64,000 nucleotides of DNA from an uncultured Prevotellaceae bacterium (GCA_902778255.1 CACYXD010000016.1:23699-87698), one strand, 5' to 3'. Numbered from the stretch's first letter, positions 40,593 to 50,464 are shown. Translations and numbers: made by a program. Notes: generated by a model not told the origin, from the letters alone.

Positions 40593-41401
40593 ACCAGAGG
40601 AGTCTTCGGCATATTCACCGTCATAGCCTCTATCATACGGGTATAGATCTGGTTAAGTTCTGCAATCTGTTCTGCCATACGTTTGCTCTGCTCGTTAATC
40701 TGATCGATGGTACCAATCTGCTGAGAGGCACCCTTGAGCTGCATCTCATAAACCTTACAGATACCTGTGAGTGTACGGTTCAGATTCTCCATCTCTTCGC
40801 TGTCGCGAGTCAGGCGCTCGCTCTGCTCAGATACCTTCTGCAGGGCCTCCGTCAGTTTCTTCAACTGCTCTACATAGCTAGCCGTTGCCTCTTCCATCTC
40901 CTCTGCATCGATATCGGGCAGTTCAGGCTGTTCAATGACACCGCCAATAACACCGCCACCAATGACACCGCCACCGATAACGCCACCACCAGCAACACTC
41001 GTTCCGTCTGTGGCGATACCATCGCCACTAACAGAACCTCCTGCAGAACCACCACCAATAACAATGGTACCGCCGCCAGAAACGCCTGATACACCTGAGA
41101 CAGCAGGAGCTCCTGTCATATCGAGTCCTTCTTCATCAACATGTGTAGGCAACTCCATACCGTCTGCCGTCTTGTCAAACGGACGGTCGAAGGCTGCAAT
41201 GAAGAACACGAACACCTCAGTACCCATACCTATGAACAGCATCAGGTTGGCTCCTGGTAGGTGGGTCAGTTTAAAGAGCGTACCCAGAATCACGATTGAT
41301 GCACCCCAGCTATAGGCATAGTTCATAAAGGTCTGCCCAGGCACACTATCCAACCACTTCTGTAAGCGGTAGATGATATTAAATTTGCTATACTGTGTCA
41401 T
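40589..41401 (-). CDS. gldL: Type IX secretion motor stator GldL/PorL
   Basis: 270 residues. Two membrane helices lie in the first 75 residues, with Lys44 and Glu62 inside or at the edge of the membrane, consistent with the protonatable residues used by this motor. The cytoplasmic part normally follows directly. Here it is preceded by a Gly/Val/Ser-rich stretch (about residues 95-155) containing GGGVI repeats, then a coiled-coil-like helical region. The glycine tract is encoded by 15-nt repeats and may vary in length between strains. GldL and GldM form the inner-membrane motor. Confidence 0.94.
   Translation of the reverse strand: MTQYSKFNIIYRLQKWLDSVPGQTFMNYAYSWGASIVILGTLFKLTHLPGANLMLFIGMGTEVFVFFIAAFDRPFDKTADGMELPTHVDEEGLDMTGAPAVSGVSGVSGGGTIVIGGGSAGGSVSGDGIATDGTSVAGGGVIGGGVIGGGVIGGVIEQPELPDIDAEEMEEATASYVEQLKKLTEALQKVSEQSERLTRDSEEMENLNRTLTGICKVYEMQLKGASQQIGTIDQINEQSKRMAEQIAELNQIYTRMIEAMTVNMPKTPLV
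40930..41000 (-). repeat. Imperfect 15-nt codon repeats in gldL
   Basis: Repeated codons for Gly-Gly-Gly-Val-Ile (plus-strand core ACCGCCACCAATAAC-like) form the low-complexity linker of GldL. Confidence 0.7.
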
Positions 41402-41411
41402 TGCTTTTCAA

Positions 41412-42899
41412 TTATTTTCTTGATTTCTTTGCCGAAGCCTTAGCGGGTCTCACCTTCTCACTGCTGGTATTAGCCAACGAGCGCACACAGCGGAAGCCTA
41501 TATAAGAGCGAGGCTGGTTCTGATATTCGCTACTACGCCAAGCCGAGCGGATATAGTTCTCAGGGTCTTTCCATGAACCGCCACGCACGCTTTTCTTCTT
41601 CAAGCGATAGGGATCCTCTAATGCAGCATTATACTTCAATTGCGGGTTGATATCGTTCATGGCATCCACGCCTGCCTCTGTATAGATGGTAGAGGTCCAC
41701 TCTGCCACATTACCTGCCATATCGAAAAGGCCATTGCTATTGGCACTATAGATACCCACTTTCGACGTAATCAGGTTGCCATCCTTGGTATAGTTACCAT
41801 TCTCAGGTTTAAAGTTGGCGTAGAAGCATCCCTTGCCGCTGGCCACATCCTCATTAGCCCAAGGAAACTCGTTCTGATCTTTTCCACGGGCAGCATACTC
41901 CCACTCAGCCTCTGTGGGTAGTCGATAGCGCTGCACCTGACGGGCTGCGGGCCCAAGCCCTTTCAATAGGAACTCCGTACGCCATGCACAGAAGGCATTA
42001 GCTTGTTCCCAAGTGACTCCCACCACAGGATAGTCGTTATATGCTGCATTTGAAAAATAATTACGCATATACACCTCGTTGTCGGCATTGGGGAAGTCGT
42101 TCACCCAACAGGTGGTATCGGGATAGATATTAATAATATAGGTATTGAGAAAGTCCCATGGCCCACTCAGCTGGCGGTTAATAGTCTGACGAACTATCTT
42201 TCCCTCATCATCAATATAAGCCGTGTCCTTGGAAATCCAAACCTCTTCCTGGGGATTCACAGCGATATCTGTATTCAGATTACGCTCCTGAGGATTCAGA
42301 CGGTTATGACGTTTAGCCGCCTCGACATAGTCATAGACCTCATACCGGTAGTTCATCTGGCTGGCATCCAATGCTTTTTCGCCCGTAACGGGATTGACGA
42401 CATAGACGCTCTCTATTGCTCGGCGTTCGTCCTCATTAGGTTTACGAGGCAGTGATTTCTTCCAGTTCAGATGTGGCTTAATGAGGTTACCATTCTTATC
42501 TTCCTCTTCCTCTGTCTTATATGACTCATCACCTCCGTAATTAGGATCGGCTAATCGTTCACGGATAATAGAGTCACGCACATAATTGACAAACTGGCGA
42601 TACTCAGAGTTCGTTATCTCTGTATCGTCCATCCAGAAGCCCTCCACGGAGATGTCTCTCACAGGTGTCTGTTTTCCCCAAAGGGAATCATTCGTTTCCA
42701 ATCCCATACGCAGATGGCCGCGTTTCACCAGCACCATTCCATAGGGGGCTGGTTCTGAGAAGGAATGTCCGCTTGAACCTGTCAGCTCACCTCCTGCCGA
42801 TGTTGTCTCCTTCCCACCGAAACAGCTTGTCAAGACAAGTGTTACGATAAAAAGGCAAAAAACATTTTGTTTCATATCTAGTCTTTTATCTTTATTCAT
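41412..42899 (-). CDS. gldK: Type IX secretion lipoprotein GldK/PorK
   Basis: 495 residues as drawn. A second ATG at 42875 gives a shorter and more usual lipoprotein signal ending in VLTSC, so the true protein may have 487 residues. The body has a formylglycine-enzyme/sulfatase-modifying-factor fold (MVLVKRGHLRMG, RLPTEAEWEYAARG, SVRGGSWKD, YIGFRCVRS). In GldK this fold is structural, forming the outer-membrane-associated ring with GldN. It lies between sprF and gldL with gaps of a few bases. Confidence 0.94.
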   Translation of the reverse strand: MNKDKRLDMKQNVFCLFIVTLVLTSCFGGKETTSAGGELTGSSGHSFSEPAPYGMVLVKRGHLRMGLETNDSLWGKQTPVRDISVEGFWMDDTEITNSEYRQFVNYVRDSIIRERLADPNYGGDESYKTEEEEDKNGNLIKPHLNWKKSLPRKPNEDERRAIESVYVVNPVTGEKALDASQMNYRYEVYDYVEAAKRHNRLNPQERNLNTDIAVNPQEEVWISKDTAYIDDEGKIVRQTINRQLSGPWDFLNTYIINIYPDTTCWVNDFPNADNEVYMRNYFSNAAYNDYPVVGVTWEQANAFCAWRTEFLLKGLGPAARQVQRYRLPTEAEWEYAARGKDQNEFPWANEDVASGKGCFYANFKPENGNYTKDGNLITSKVGIYSANSNGLFDMAGNVAEWTSTIYTEAGVDAMNDINPQLKYNAALEDPYRLKKKSVRGGSWKDPENYIRSAWRSSEYQNQPRSYIGFRCVRSLANTSSEKVRPAKASAKKSRK

Positions 42900-42902
42900 T
42901 AT

Positions 42903-43841
42903 TTATAATAGTCTCACACTCTGATGGCGGTTTCGGCCTTTCTTCAAGAAGTTAATATCGGTCTGATATCCGACAAACAACTCGTGACTGCCATTGCTAA
43001 AGCTCAACGCTGTGGTATAGTATTCATAGCTATAACCCAGCATCACTCCATGGAATTTTCCGCCGACATAGGCTGTAATGGAAGTTCCCGGACTGTAGCC
43101 AAAGCCCGCATACATCACTTTTTCCTCATGGACGTAAGTGAGACGTGTGGTCATATCGGCACGATAACTCACCCCGTCTGAACGTCCCATCACGGATGGC
43201 TGTATTGATAAAAACGGATTTCTAAGCCGAATATTGCATCCCGCCGTAAAATAATACGACATATCTATATCCAACTCGTTGACTTCGCCTATTTCTACCT
43301 TAGGCGACAATAGGTGCATAACAGACGCACCAGCATACCATGTCTTTGTCTGAAAATACAAACCTGCATTCATATCAAAGGCCGTTCCACTGACATCGGA
43401 TGTTGGTAGTGCATCATCGCCAGTATCATTAAACACCAACTGCGAACCTTTCAAGGTCTCACTCAGCATAACTGGCTGCACACCAATACTCAACACACCG
43501 CCAAGCAATTTCACTTTGGGTGCATACATCAAGGAAAACTTTTTATGCGAGAATGCACCAATGTCATCATTGACCATCTGCAAGCCAACACCATGGTACA
43601 TCCCTATGAGCTGGAAAGGCATATCAGCCGATACATACATCGTCTTCGGATTATGTTCAAAGCCTGCCAACGACATATTATAGGCTCCTGCGACATTTAT
43701 CTTGTTTTGCTTTCCTGCTGTAGCAGGGTTATACGCTGTCTCCATCGTCCAGTAATGACTGAATGATGGATCATACTGTGCCTTCGCTTCCAACGAAGTC
43801 ATCAATAACAGGGCCAATATCCATAGATTTCGCCTTAACAC
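42903..43841 (-). CDS. sprF: PorP/SprF-family type IX secretion outer-membrane protein
   Basis: 312 residues if GTG 43841 is used. The frame also allows a TTG at 43859, but GTG gives a compact signal peptide (MLRRNLWILALLL, cleavage after EAKAQ). No ATG is available. The sequence YDPSFSHYWTMETAYNPATAGKQNKINV is the PorP/SprF signature. SprF-type proteins link the secretion apparatus to surface adhesins, and PorP is essential in Porphyromonas. It is the first T9SS gene of the unit and lies about 45 nt behind the GH106-like gene. Confidence 0.9.
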   Translation of the reverse strand: MLRRNLWILALLLMTSLEAKAQYDPSFSHYWTMETAYNPATAGKQNKINVAGAYNMSLAGFEHNPKTMYVSADMPFQLIGMYHGVGLQMVNDDIGAFSHKKFSLMYAPKVKLLGGVLSIGVQPVMLSETLKGSQLVFNDTGDDALPTSDVSGTAFDMNAGLYFQTKTWYAGASVMHLLSPKVEIGEVNELDIDMSYYFTAGCNIRLRNPFLSIQPSVMGRSDGVSYRADMTTRLTYVHEEKVMYAGFGYSPGTSITAYVGGKFHGVMLGYSYEYYTTALSFSNGSHELFVGYQTDINFLKKGRNRHQSVRLL

Positions 43842-43886
43842 GATATCTATAACGCACAATTCACCCTTTTTATTATAAAAGATGTA

Positions 43887-46800
43887 TCACTTTACAACGA
43901 TTTTCCTCCTGTTTTTGACATAGATGCCTTTACCGGGATATGCCACACGCTGTCCGTTCATGTTGTAATAGGCATCACTCATTGGCTTTACTCTACCTAT
44001 TTCCAGAACGGCCGCTGATACCCGTTTAGGGCTATATACGGCCAAAGAACGATAGATATAATACTTTGTATTAGCATACATCGGCACGGTAAACAACTGG
44101 GTAGAATCCTCATAACCTACAAGCATCAGCAGTGAGTCGGCTGAATGATACTCAGAAGTTCCATCACCTTTCAGATAGCCGACCAAACACACATCTCCGT
44201 ACTTGGCTTCATTGACTACAATTTGGAAATCATAGTTGGAGTTCATGCCATAGCCTTCAAAATAGAAGTAGTAACTCGACTTGTCACAGGTGAATGTCAA
44301 TCCATCATATAACCCTGTCACCTCCTTACCATTTTTATTTGCACGATGCCATGACAGGGGGCCAGTGGCTTCAAAACCCTTGATTGTCATCGTTGAGGCT
44401 GGCGTAATCCAATCGCCGCCAGGTGCCTTTGATGAGGTAAAGTCCACAGAGACAGTTTGTTCATAGGCCCCATGTGCAGGTAAATAAGCGTAATAGGATT
44501 TGCCCTCTTCACTCACCGCTTCGACGATGGCATTCTCCTGCAATTCTCCCGTAATAGTCAGTTCCGTCACTCCATCATCATCTTGTTTCGAACGGAATCC
44601 GTTAAATACCACCCCACTCTGGTCTGTCATATTCAGTTCTTTCATTTTCTGACCATTGGTCAATACCAAACCGTACGTAGCATAACAATTGCCATCATCA
44701 TCTTTCGTCATACCCTTAAACGTAGTCTTCAACGACGCCTCCTGTGGAGCAAGCATCAGGAGCTGAACCGGAGTGTTAAGTCCCGAAGACACAAGCTGCC
44801 AGTTTGCATAAGTATCAGAACTACTGATGGTAGATATGTTGACATCCTCGAAGATACGCCATATCACTCTGTCAATATCCATCTGCCGAATGCAGTTGGC
44901 AGGCAGGTTGGTCACTTCAATCTTCAAAGTGTTCTCGCCCTCACGTACCTGTCCTTTACAGTCTAAAACAAATGGTACAGACCATACACAGCCTAAATAT
45001 TCGCCATTGAGCCACACACGTGCACTTTCTCTGACATCACCCAGATTCAGGCGAAATCCGGCAGAGGCTGTTTTCATTTGTGCTGCTGTTAGGGTGAAAG
45101 TTGTCTCATAGATGCCTGTACCCATCAATCTCGCAGTCTCGGCATCTAGCTCCTCCCAGGTCGTTGTACGTTCCAATTGATATATCTTTCCACTCATCAT
45201 TGGTTCCGAGTCAGCTGTAAACGACAACGTCCAAGGACCGTCAATCACCATGTTGCCAATTTCTGCCACTGGCTGTTGGTTCCAAGCAACAGCCACATCA
45301 TTCTGATAGGTCTGAAGAATCACGGATTGGCCTGATTTCAAACTGACCCAAACTTTTCCATCAGCCACAGTTCCCTTTTCTATCACTCCCGTCAAAGGGT
45401 CAAACACGGCTATGCTGACAAATGGAACAGCCAATGCTACATAGCCTTCCACGTCATTCGGTGTCAGGTTGGAGACAAAATAATGGTGTCCTGTGGCATT
45501 TGACCGACGGATGACCCCCAACCCCAGTTCGGTGCGTAACGGTTCGGGAGCAACCGTCAACACACTGAGTTCATTCTGCTTATTGCCATAAATCACCTGT
45601 GCACCTTGGCCTGCCAAGATATCAAGATGTGCTTTCACACTGTCAGGCAGATTCGTGCTGACAGGCACTATCAGCGCCTGATAATGTGCACCTGTCGCTG
45701 TCTGTATCTTCCCTTCGGAAAAAGTCGTAGTCATCAGATAGCGCTCACTGGTATAGTCGCAGTCCAGTCCCATACGCTCCAGATTGTTCACACAAGTCTC
45801 CAGTTCCGTCATCTTGGATGACAGCGTGTTGATATTATAAAGACGAAGTTTATTCGATGTATCCTTTGTCATGTCATTAGCAAAGGGTGCATAGACGAGC
45901 ACGTCATTATCGGGTTGTCCCATCTGCATAAAACTCTGCACGCGCTTGATATAATCCATCATGGCAGGGGCATCATGCCAGATACTGTTCGTAGGACTCA
46001 TATCAACAGCCGCATAGAATTTCCATCCTGGCCATGCTGTCTCGCGAGGCGAATAGGCGGCACCATGGAAGAGCACGTGGTTGACACCAGCAAGAAACAG
46101 TTGATCAAGCTCTGGTTTAATCTGGGAGAGCGAGGTACGAAAATGCTCGGTCAGCCAAGTCATCGACTCACTCGACACGAGCGGTTTTCCCGTGATATGG
46201 GCAGCACTTGAAGCATATTTCAGCGTTGCTTTTGTGCTCAAAGCCTTCATATAGTAGCCTGCATCATCGCGTAGTCCCTTGATGCCAAAATCGTTTAAAT
46301 AGAAATTCTCTATCTCAGGAATATCTGCCTCAGCATATATATCAATCAGATTGCCAGGTGAGCCATGTGCCTGGTTGCGTGTGGTCACTCCATGGCTATG
46401 TGCCCATTGCGTCCACTGACGGGTGAAGTTCTCAAGGAGCATATCGGACAGTGTGAGACGATAGTCAGCCACGACTTGCGCCTTTGTCCTCGATGCGTTA
46501 CTACGGTTACCCACCCCTAATAGTAGATCAAGGTTTTCGGCCAACGAGTAACCGCGACGCTGTTCAAATTCCGTCAGTAGCTGTGGTGTCCAGTCGGCTA
46601 CGTTTATCTCGTATGAGTCATTGAAAAACGAGTGTGGCCAAGGATTACCACCGGCCGCGAATTTCTCATCGAAATATTTCAGATAGTTGGCCACCGCATC
46701 TTTATCGAAATGATCGACCACCAGACCTTCACTGCCAGGAGAAGGACGTTTCACCTGCATGGCACCATATTGGTTATAGGCAGCAATGACCTTCCACGAG

Positions 46801-47375
46801 CCAACAGGTGCGACCCATGTCATCGACTTATTATCAACAAGGGTTGTCAAGTCTGTCACTAGTCCGTCATTATCCTTCTGCGGGAAAGCCATCACACATT
46901 GCAAAGCGCCATTTGAGGTCTTCAGAGTCAATGTCTTCTCGGTTGTTCCGTCACCCGTCACATCAAAAGTCTCTGTCACCAATTTACTCGCCGATTGTTC
47001 TTTTTTTACCATCGGGCCACCAAAAGGCCACCCTGTGCCCGTGGTCATATCAATATCTATGTTCAGGCCCTCGCCTTGTTCCTTAACATATTTCAGCATC
47101 TCCAGCCATTGAGTTGTCAGGAAAGAGATATTTTTCATGGCATTGCCCTGTACGCCATAGATAGGAGTTATCTCCAGGGTACCTATACCAGCATTGGCAT
47201 ACTGTTCCATGTTCCATCGCAGGTTTTCCTTGTCAACAGCCGATCCCAGCCACCACCAGCGCAACCCCGCTTTCATCTCACGCTTTACCTCTGGCCATTC
47301 AGCAATCGTCTGTCCTATAGTCTCGCTTAATCCTAAGCCCGCAAATGCCAACATTAACCATATTCTTTTCATCAT
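43887..47375 (-). CDS. GH106-like glycoside hydrolase with T9SS-type C-terminal tail
   Basis: 1162 residues. The signal peptide ends near ETIGQ. The catalytic region begins with AGLRWWWLGSAVDKENLRWNMEQY and the GH106-type core (DMTTGTGWPFGGP). A galactose-binding-like domain follows (about 700-860, WLNGEYLGCVWSVPF). GH106 enzymes remove alpha-L-rhamnose from pectins and arabinogalactans. The last 30 residues (YYNMNGQRVAYPGKGIYVKN, ending RRKIVVK) are the closing strand of a T9SS sorting domain, so it is a probable cargo of the system encoded directly downstream. No other genes intervene. Confidence 0.82.
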   Translation of the reverse strand: MMKRIWLMLAFAGLGLSETIGQTIAEWPEVKREMKAGLRWWWLGSAVDKENLRWNMEQYANAGIGTLEITPIYGVQGNAMKNISFLTTQWLEMLKYVKEQGEGLNIDIDMTTGTGWPFGGPMVKKEQSASKLVTETFDVTGDGTTEKTLTLKTSNGALQCVMAFPQKDNDGLVTDLTTLVDNKSMTWVAPVGSWKVIAAYNQYGAMQVKRPSPGSEGLVVDHFDKDAVANYLKYFDEKFAAGGNPWPHSFFNDSYEINVADWTPQLLTEFEQRRGYSLAENLDLLLGVGNRSNASRTKAQVVADYRLTLSDMLLENFTRQWTQWAHSHGVTTRNQAHGSPGNLIDIYAEADIPEIENFYLNDFGIKGLRDDAGYYMKALSTKATLKYASSAAHITGKPLVSSESMTWLTEHFRTSLSQIKPELDQLFLAGVNHVLFHGAAYSPRETAWPGWKFYAAVDMSPTNSIWHDAPAMMDYIKRVQSFMQMGQPDNDVLVYAPFANDMTKDTSNKLRLYNINTLSSKMTELETCVNNLERMGLDCDYTSERYLMTTTFSEGKIQTATGAHYQALIVPVSTNLPDSVKAHLDILAGQGAQVIYGNKQNELSVLTVAPEPLRTELGLGVIRRSNATGHHYFVSNLTPNDVEGYVALAVPFVSIAVFDPLTGVIEKGTVADGKVWVSLKSGQSVILQTYQNDVAVAWNQQPVAEIGNMVIDGPWTLSFTADSEPMMSGKIYQLERTTTWEELDAETARLMGTGIYETTFTLTAAQMKTASAGFRLNLGDVRESARVWLNGEYLGCVWSVPFVLDCKGQVREGENTLKIEVTNLPANCIRQMDIDRVIWRIFEDVNISTISSSDTYANWQLVSSGLNTPVQLLMLAPQEASLKTTFKGMTKDDDGNCYATYGLVLTNGQKMKELNMTDQSGVVFNGFRSKQDDDGVTELTITGELQENAIVEAVSEEGKSYYAYLPAHGAYEQTVSVDFTSSKAPGGDWITPASTMTIKGFEATGPLSWHRANKNGKEVTGLYDGLTFTCDKSSYYFYFEGYGMNSNYDFQIVVNEAKYGDVCLVGYLKGDGTSEYHSADSLLMLVGYEDSTQLFTVPMYANTKYYIYRSLAVYSPKRVSAAVLEIGRVKPMSDAYYNMNGQRVAYPGKGIYVKNRRKIVVK

Positions 47376-47402
47376 TTTCTGAATTTAGATTAGTTTTGTT
47401 TG

Positions 47403-47410
47403 CAAAGATA
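47403..47410 (-). promoter_or_regulatory. -7 element for the GH106/T9SS transcription unit
   Basis: The minus strand reads TATCTTTG, 28 nt before the GH106 start. No other promoter is obvious before sprF, so it may drive the unit through priA. Confidence 0.6.
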
Positions 47411-47451
47411 ACACTTTTCTCTTTTATTAAAGCCAAAAACGCATGAAAAAC

Positions 47452-47483
47452 TTTGGCTATCCCGCAAAAACATTGTATATTTG
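47452..47483 (+). promoter_or_regulatory. Canonical promoter of the amidase/iorAB unit
   Basis: -33 TTTG at 47452-47455, a 20-nt spacer and -7 TATATTTG at 47476-47483. It is divergent from the GH106 promoter. Confidence 0.8.
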
Positions 47484-47506
47484 CAAACTCAAACAGTAAC
47501 CTAAGC

Positions 47507-48268
47507 ATGAAAGTAGCCATCGTACAGCACGATATTGTTTGGGCACAACCGGAGGAAAATCTCCGCCAACTTAGCCTACTTCTCGACCAACAATCGGGAG
47601 CTGACCTCTATGTGCTGGCCGAAACTTTTTCCTCTGGTTTTTTAGCAAAGGGGGGAGTCTGTCAAGATTATACAGCAAGTTTGACATGGCTACAGCAGCA
47701 GGCAAGAGAAAAGGATGCAGCCTTTGTAACCAGCATCGCCTTACACGATGAGAACGGTCTCTTGCGAAACCGATTGTATTTCATACGTCCTGACGGCGCT
47801 TACATCCACTACGACAAGCGTCATCTTTTTGGTTATGCCGGCGAGACAGATGCCTATACAGCAGGACAGGAACGGGTCATTACGGAATGGCGGGGCATAC
47901 GCTTTCTTTTACAGGTCTGCTATGACCTGCGATTTCCTGTCTTCAGCCGTAATCGTCAGGACTATGATGCTGTCATCTACGTGGCCAACTGGCCTTCCTC
48001 ACGCATTGATGTGTGGCAGACGTTGCTGAAAGCCCGCGCATTAGAGAATCAGTGTTTCGTAATAGGTGTCAATCGCATAGGAAAAGATCCGGCCTGCACC
48101 TATTCTGGCGGCTCTGCAATCATTGACGCCTATGGGAAAGCCATAGTCCACTGTACAAACGATGAAGAGTGTGTGGCTATGGGCGAACTCAACATGGAAC
48201 AATTGCAACAGTTCAAGGAGAAGTTCCCCGTGTTGCAGGATGCAGATGAATTTACATTAAAAACATAA
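47507..48268 (+). CDS. Omega-amidase / carbon-nitrogen hydrolase (YafV-like)
   Basis: 253 residues from ATG 47507; the longer frame to 47453 spans the promoter. The nitrilase triad is visible as Glu in VLAETFSSGF, Lys in YDKRHLFGYAGE and Cys in LQVCYDLRFPVF. The family member YafV hydrolyses 2-oxoglutaramate and 2-oxosuccinamate formed by transamination of Gln or Asn. The next gene, iorA, starts 6 nt after the stop. The pair suggests linked handling of 2-oxo acids from amino-acid transamination. Confidence 0.87.
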   Translation: MKVAIVQHDIVWAQPEENLRQLSLLLDQQSGADLYVLAETFSSGFLAKGGVCQDYTASLTWLQQQAREKDAAFVTSIALHDENGLLRNRLYFIRPDGAYIHYDKRHLFGYAGETDAYTAGQERVITEWRGIRFLLQVCYDLRFPVFSRNRQDYDAVIYVANWPSSRIDVWQTLLKARALENQCFVIGVNRIGKDPACTYSGGSAIIDAYGKAIVHCTNDEECVAMGELNMEQLQQFKEKFPVLQDADEFTLKT

Positions 48269-48273
48269 TAAAT

Positions 48274-49875
48274 ATGAAGAAGCAACTATTACTTGGCGAC
48301 GAAGCTATTGCGTTAGGCGCGCTACATGCCGGATTATCGGGTGTGTATGCCTATCCTGGCACCCCGTCGACAGAAATCACGGAGTTCATCCAAGGCAATG
48401 CCCTTGCTAAGGAACGCGGCGTACACAGCCGATGGTCAACCAACGAGAAGACAGCCATGGAGGCAGCACTGGGTATGTCGTTTATGGGTAAGCGTGCACT
48501 GGTATGTATGAAGCACGTAGGTATGAACGTCTGTGCCGACCCATTTGTCAACAGTGGTATGACAGGTGTGAACGGTGGTGTGGTTGTCCTCGTGGCCGAT
48601 GACCCCTCGATGCACTCCTCTCAGGACGAGCAGGACTCTCGTTTCTACGGCAAATTTGCCATGGTGCCCATCTTCGAGCCCAGCAATCAGCAGGAGGCTT
48701 ACGACATGATGGCTGCTGCTTTCGATTACTCTGAAAAGCAGTGTCTACCCGTATTGATGCGTGTTACCACCCGCATGGCTCATAGTCGTGCTGTAGTAGA
48801 ATGTGTTGACGTTCCGCGCCAACAGAATGAGTTGAATTACAATGCAGAGGCCAAGAACTGGGTTCTGCTGCCCGCAAATGCCCGCAAACGTAATGACATC
48901 GTGACGGCCCAACAGGCTTCCTTGGAGGAAGATGCTGCCAATTCACCTTATAATACATATATAGAAGGTCAGGATAAATCATTGGGTATCATTGCCAGTG
49001 GTATTGGTTTCAACTATGTAAACGAGTGTTTCCCTGGCGGAAGCCCCTACCCCATTCTGAAGATTTCACAGTATCCGCTGCCTAAGAAACTGGTGCGCCG
49101 TTTGCTCAGCGAATGCAAGCAGGTGCTCATCGTAGAAGAAGGCCAGCCGTTTATCGAGGATATGGTGCGCGGCGTCAGCGAGAGTCTGAACATCAAAGGT
49201 AAACTCGACGGTACTCTGCCCCGCACTGGCGAACTGACACCCGATATTGTGAAGAAAGCTCTGGGCATGGAGATTGGCGAATGTTTCGACCCATGTGCCG
49301 ATGTAGCTCCCCGTCCACCTGCACTCTGTCAGGGTTGCGGCCACCGCGATGTTTATGCCGCACTGAACGAAGTTCTGAAGGAATACGAGAATCCACGTGT
49401 ATTCGGTGATATCGGATGCTATACTTTGGGCTTCCTGCCCCCATTCCGTGCCATCCACTCTTGCGTAGATATGGGTGCCTCTATCACGATGGCTAAGGGT
49501 GCTGCCGATGCAGGCCAGTGGCCCGCCGTTGCCGTCATTGGCGACTCTACCTTCACACACAGCGGCATGACCGGTCTGTTGGATGCCATCAACGAGAATG
49601 CGAATATCACCGTGATTATCTCTGATAACCTCACCACTGGTATGACTGGAGGTCAGGATTCTGCAGGTACGAATAAGTTTGAGGCCATCTGCCGTGGACT
49701 CGGATTGAGCGACGAGCACCTAAGGGTTGTTGTTCCCCTGCCTAAGAATATGCCGGAGATCACCCAGATGATTCGCGATGAGATTAACTACAAGGGAACA
49801 TCCGTCATCATTCCACGTCGTGAGTGCATGCAGACCCTGCAACGTCATTTGAAACAAAAGAAAGCAGCAAAATGA
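48274..49875 (+). CDS. iorA: Indolepyruvate ferredoxin oxidoreductase alpha subunit
   Basis: 533 residues. The pyrimidine-domain start YAYPGTPSTEITEFI and the thiamine diphosphate motif GDSTFTHSGMTGLLDAINENANITVIISDN are clear. The enzyme oxidises aryl pyruvates, or makes them by reductive carboxylation, to or from aryl-CoA with ferredoxin. Longer relatives end in a two-cluster ferredoxin domain. This one stops at PRRECMQTLQRHLKQKKAAK with no Cys cluster. It overlaps iorB by 4 nt (ATGA). Confidence 0.92.
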   Translation: MKKQLLLGDEAIALGALHAGLSGVYAYPGTPSTEITEFIQGNALAKERGVHSRWSTNEKTAMEAALGMSFMGKRALVCMKHVGMNVCADPFVNSGMTGVNGGVVVLVADDPSMHSSQDEQDSRFYGKFAMVPIFEPSNQQEAYDMMAAAFDYSEKQCLPVLMRVTTRMAHSRAVVECVDVPRQQNELNYNAEAKNWVLLPANARKRNDIVTAQQASLEEDAANSPYNTYIEGQDKSLGIIASGIGFNYVNECFPGGSPYPILKISQYPLPKKLVRRLLSECKQVLIVEEGQPFIEDMVRGVSESLNIKGKLDGTLPRTGELTPDIVKKALGMEIGECFDPCADVAPRPPALCQGCGHRDVYAALNEVLKEYENPRVFGDIGCYTLGFLPPFRAIHSCVDMGASITMAKGAADAGQWPAVAVIGDSTFTHSGMTGLLDAINENANITVIISDNLTTGMTGGQDSAGTNKFEAICRGLGLSDEHLRVVVPLPKNMPEITQMIRDEINYKGTSVIIPRRECMQTLQRHLKQKKAAK

Positions 49876-50441
49876 AAACAGACATTATATTGTGCGGTGT
49901 AGGAGGACAAGGTATCCTCTCTATCGCCACCATCATTGGCGAGGCCGCCATGAACGAGAACCTCTATATCAAACAAGCCGAGGTACACGGTATGAGTCAG
50001 CGAGGCGGTGATGTGCAGTCAAACCTGCGCATCTCTAGCGACCCCATCCATAGTGACCTAATACCCAAGGGCGGAGCCGATGTGATTATCTCTATGGAAC
50101 CCATGGAGGCCCTGCGCTACCTGCCCTACCTGAAGAAAGATGGTTGGATTATCACTTCAGCCACTCCCTTCGTAAACATCCCCAACTATCCGGATATGGC
50201 TGTTATCGAGGCCGACCTCAAGAAACTGCCTTATGTCATCAGCATCAATATTGAGCAGATGGCGAAGGACAATGGTGTGCCCCGCTCGGCCAATGTCATC
50301 CTGTTGGGTGCTGCACAAAAGGCCCTTGGCATTGAGTATGAGAAACTCGAGGATGCCATTCGTCGTGTCTTTGGACGCAAGGGCGAAGCCATTGTAGAGG
50401 CGAACATCAAGGCACTTGCATTGGGACGTGACAGCAAATAA
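49872..50441 (+). CDS. iorB: Indolepyruvate ferredoxin oxidoreductase beta subunit
   Basis: 189 residues from ATG 49872, overlapping the iorA stop. The gamma-type domain signature IILCGVGGQGILSIATIIGEAA and QAEVHGMSQRGGDVQSNLRI is intact. It pairs with IorA to form the oxidoreductase. The BACON lipoprotein starts 23 nt after its stop. Confidence 0.93.
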   Translation: MKTDIILCGVGGQGILSIATIIGEAAMNENLYIKQAEVHGMSQRGGDVQSNLRISSDPIHSDLIPKGGADVIISMEPMEALRYLPYLKKDGWIITSATPFVNIPNYPDMAVIEADLKKLPYVISINIEQMAKDNGVPRSANVILLGAAQKALGIEYEKLEDAIRRVFGRKGEAIVEANIKALALGRDSK

Positions 50442-50464
50442 GTTTAACCAATAACTACCTATTT

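Noticed and set aside
49066-49719. 217-codon antisense frame within iorA
   Set aside because: Shadow of a conserved coding sequence with no start context or promoter.
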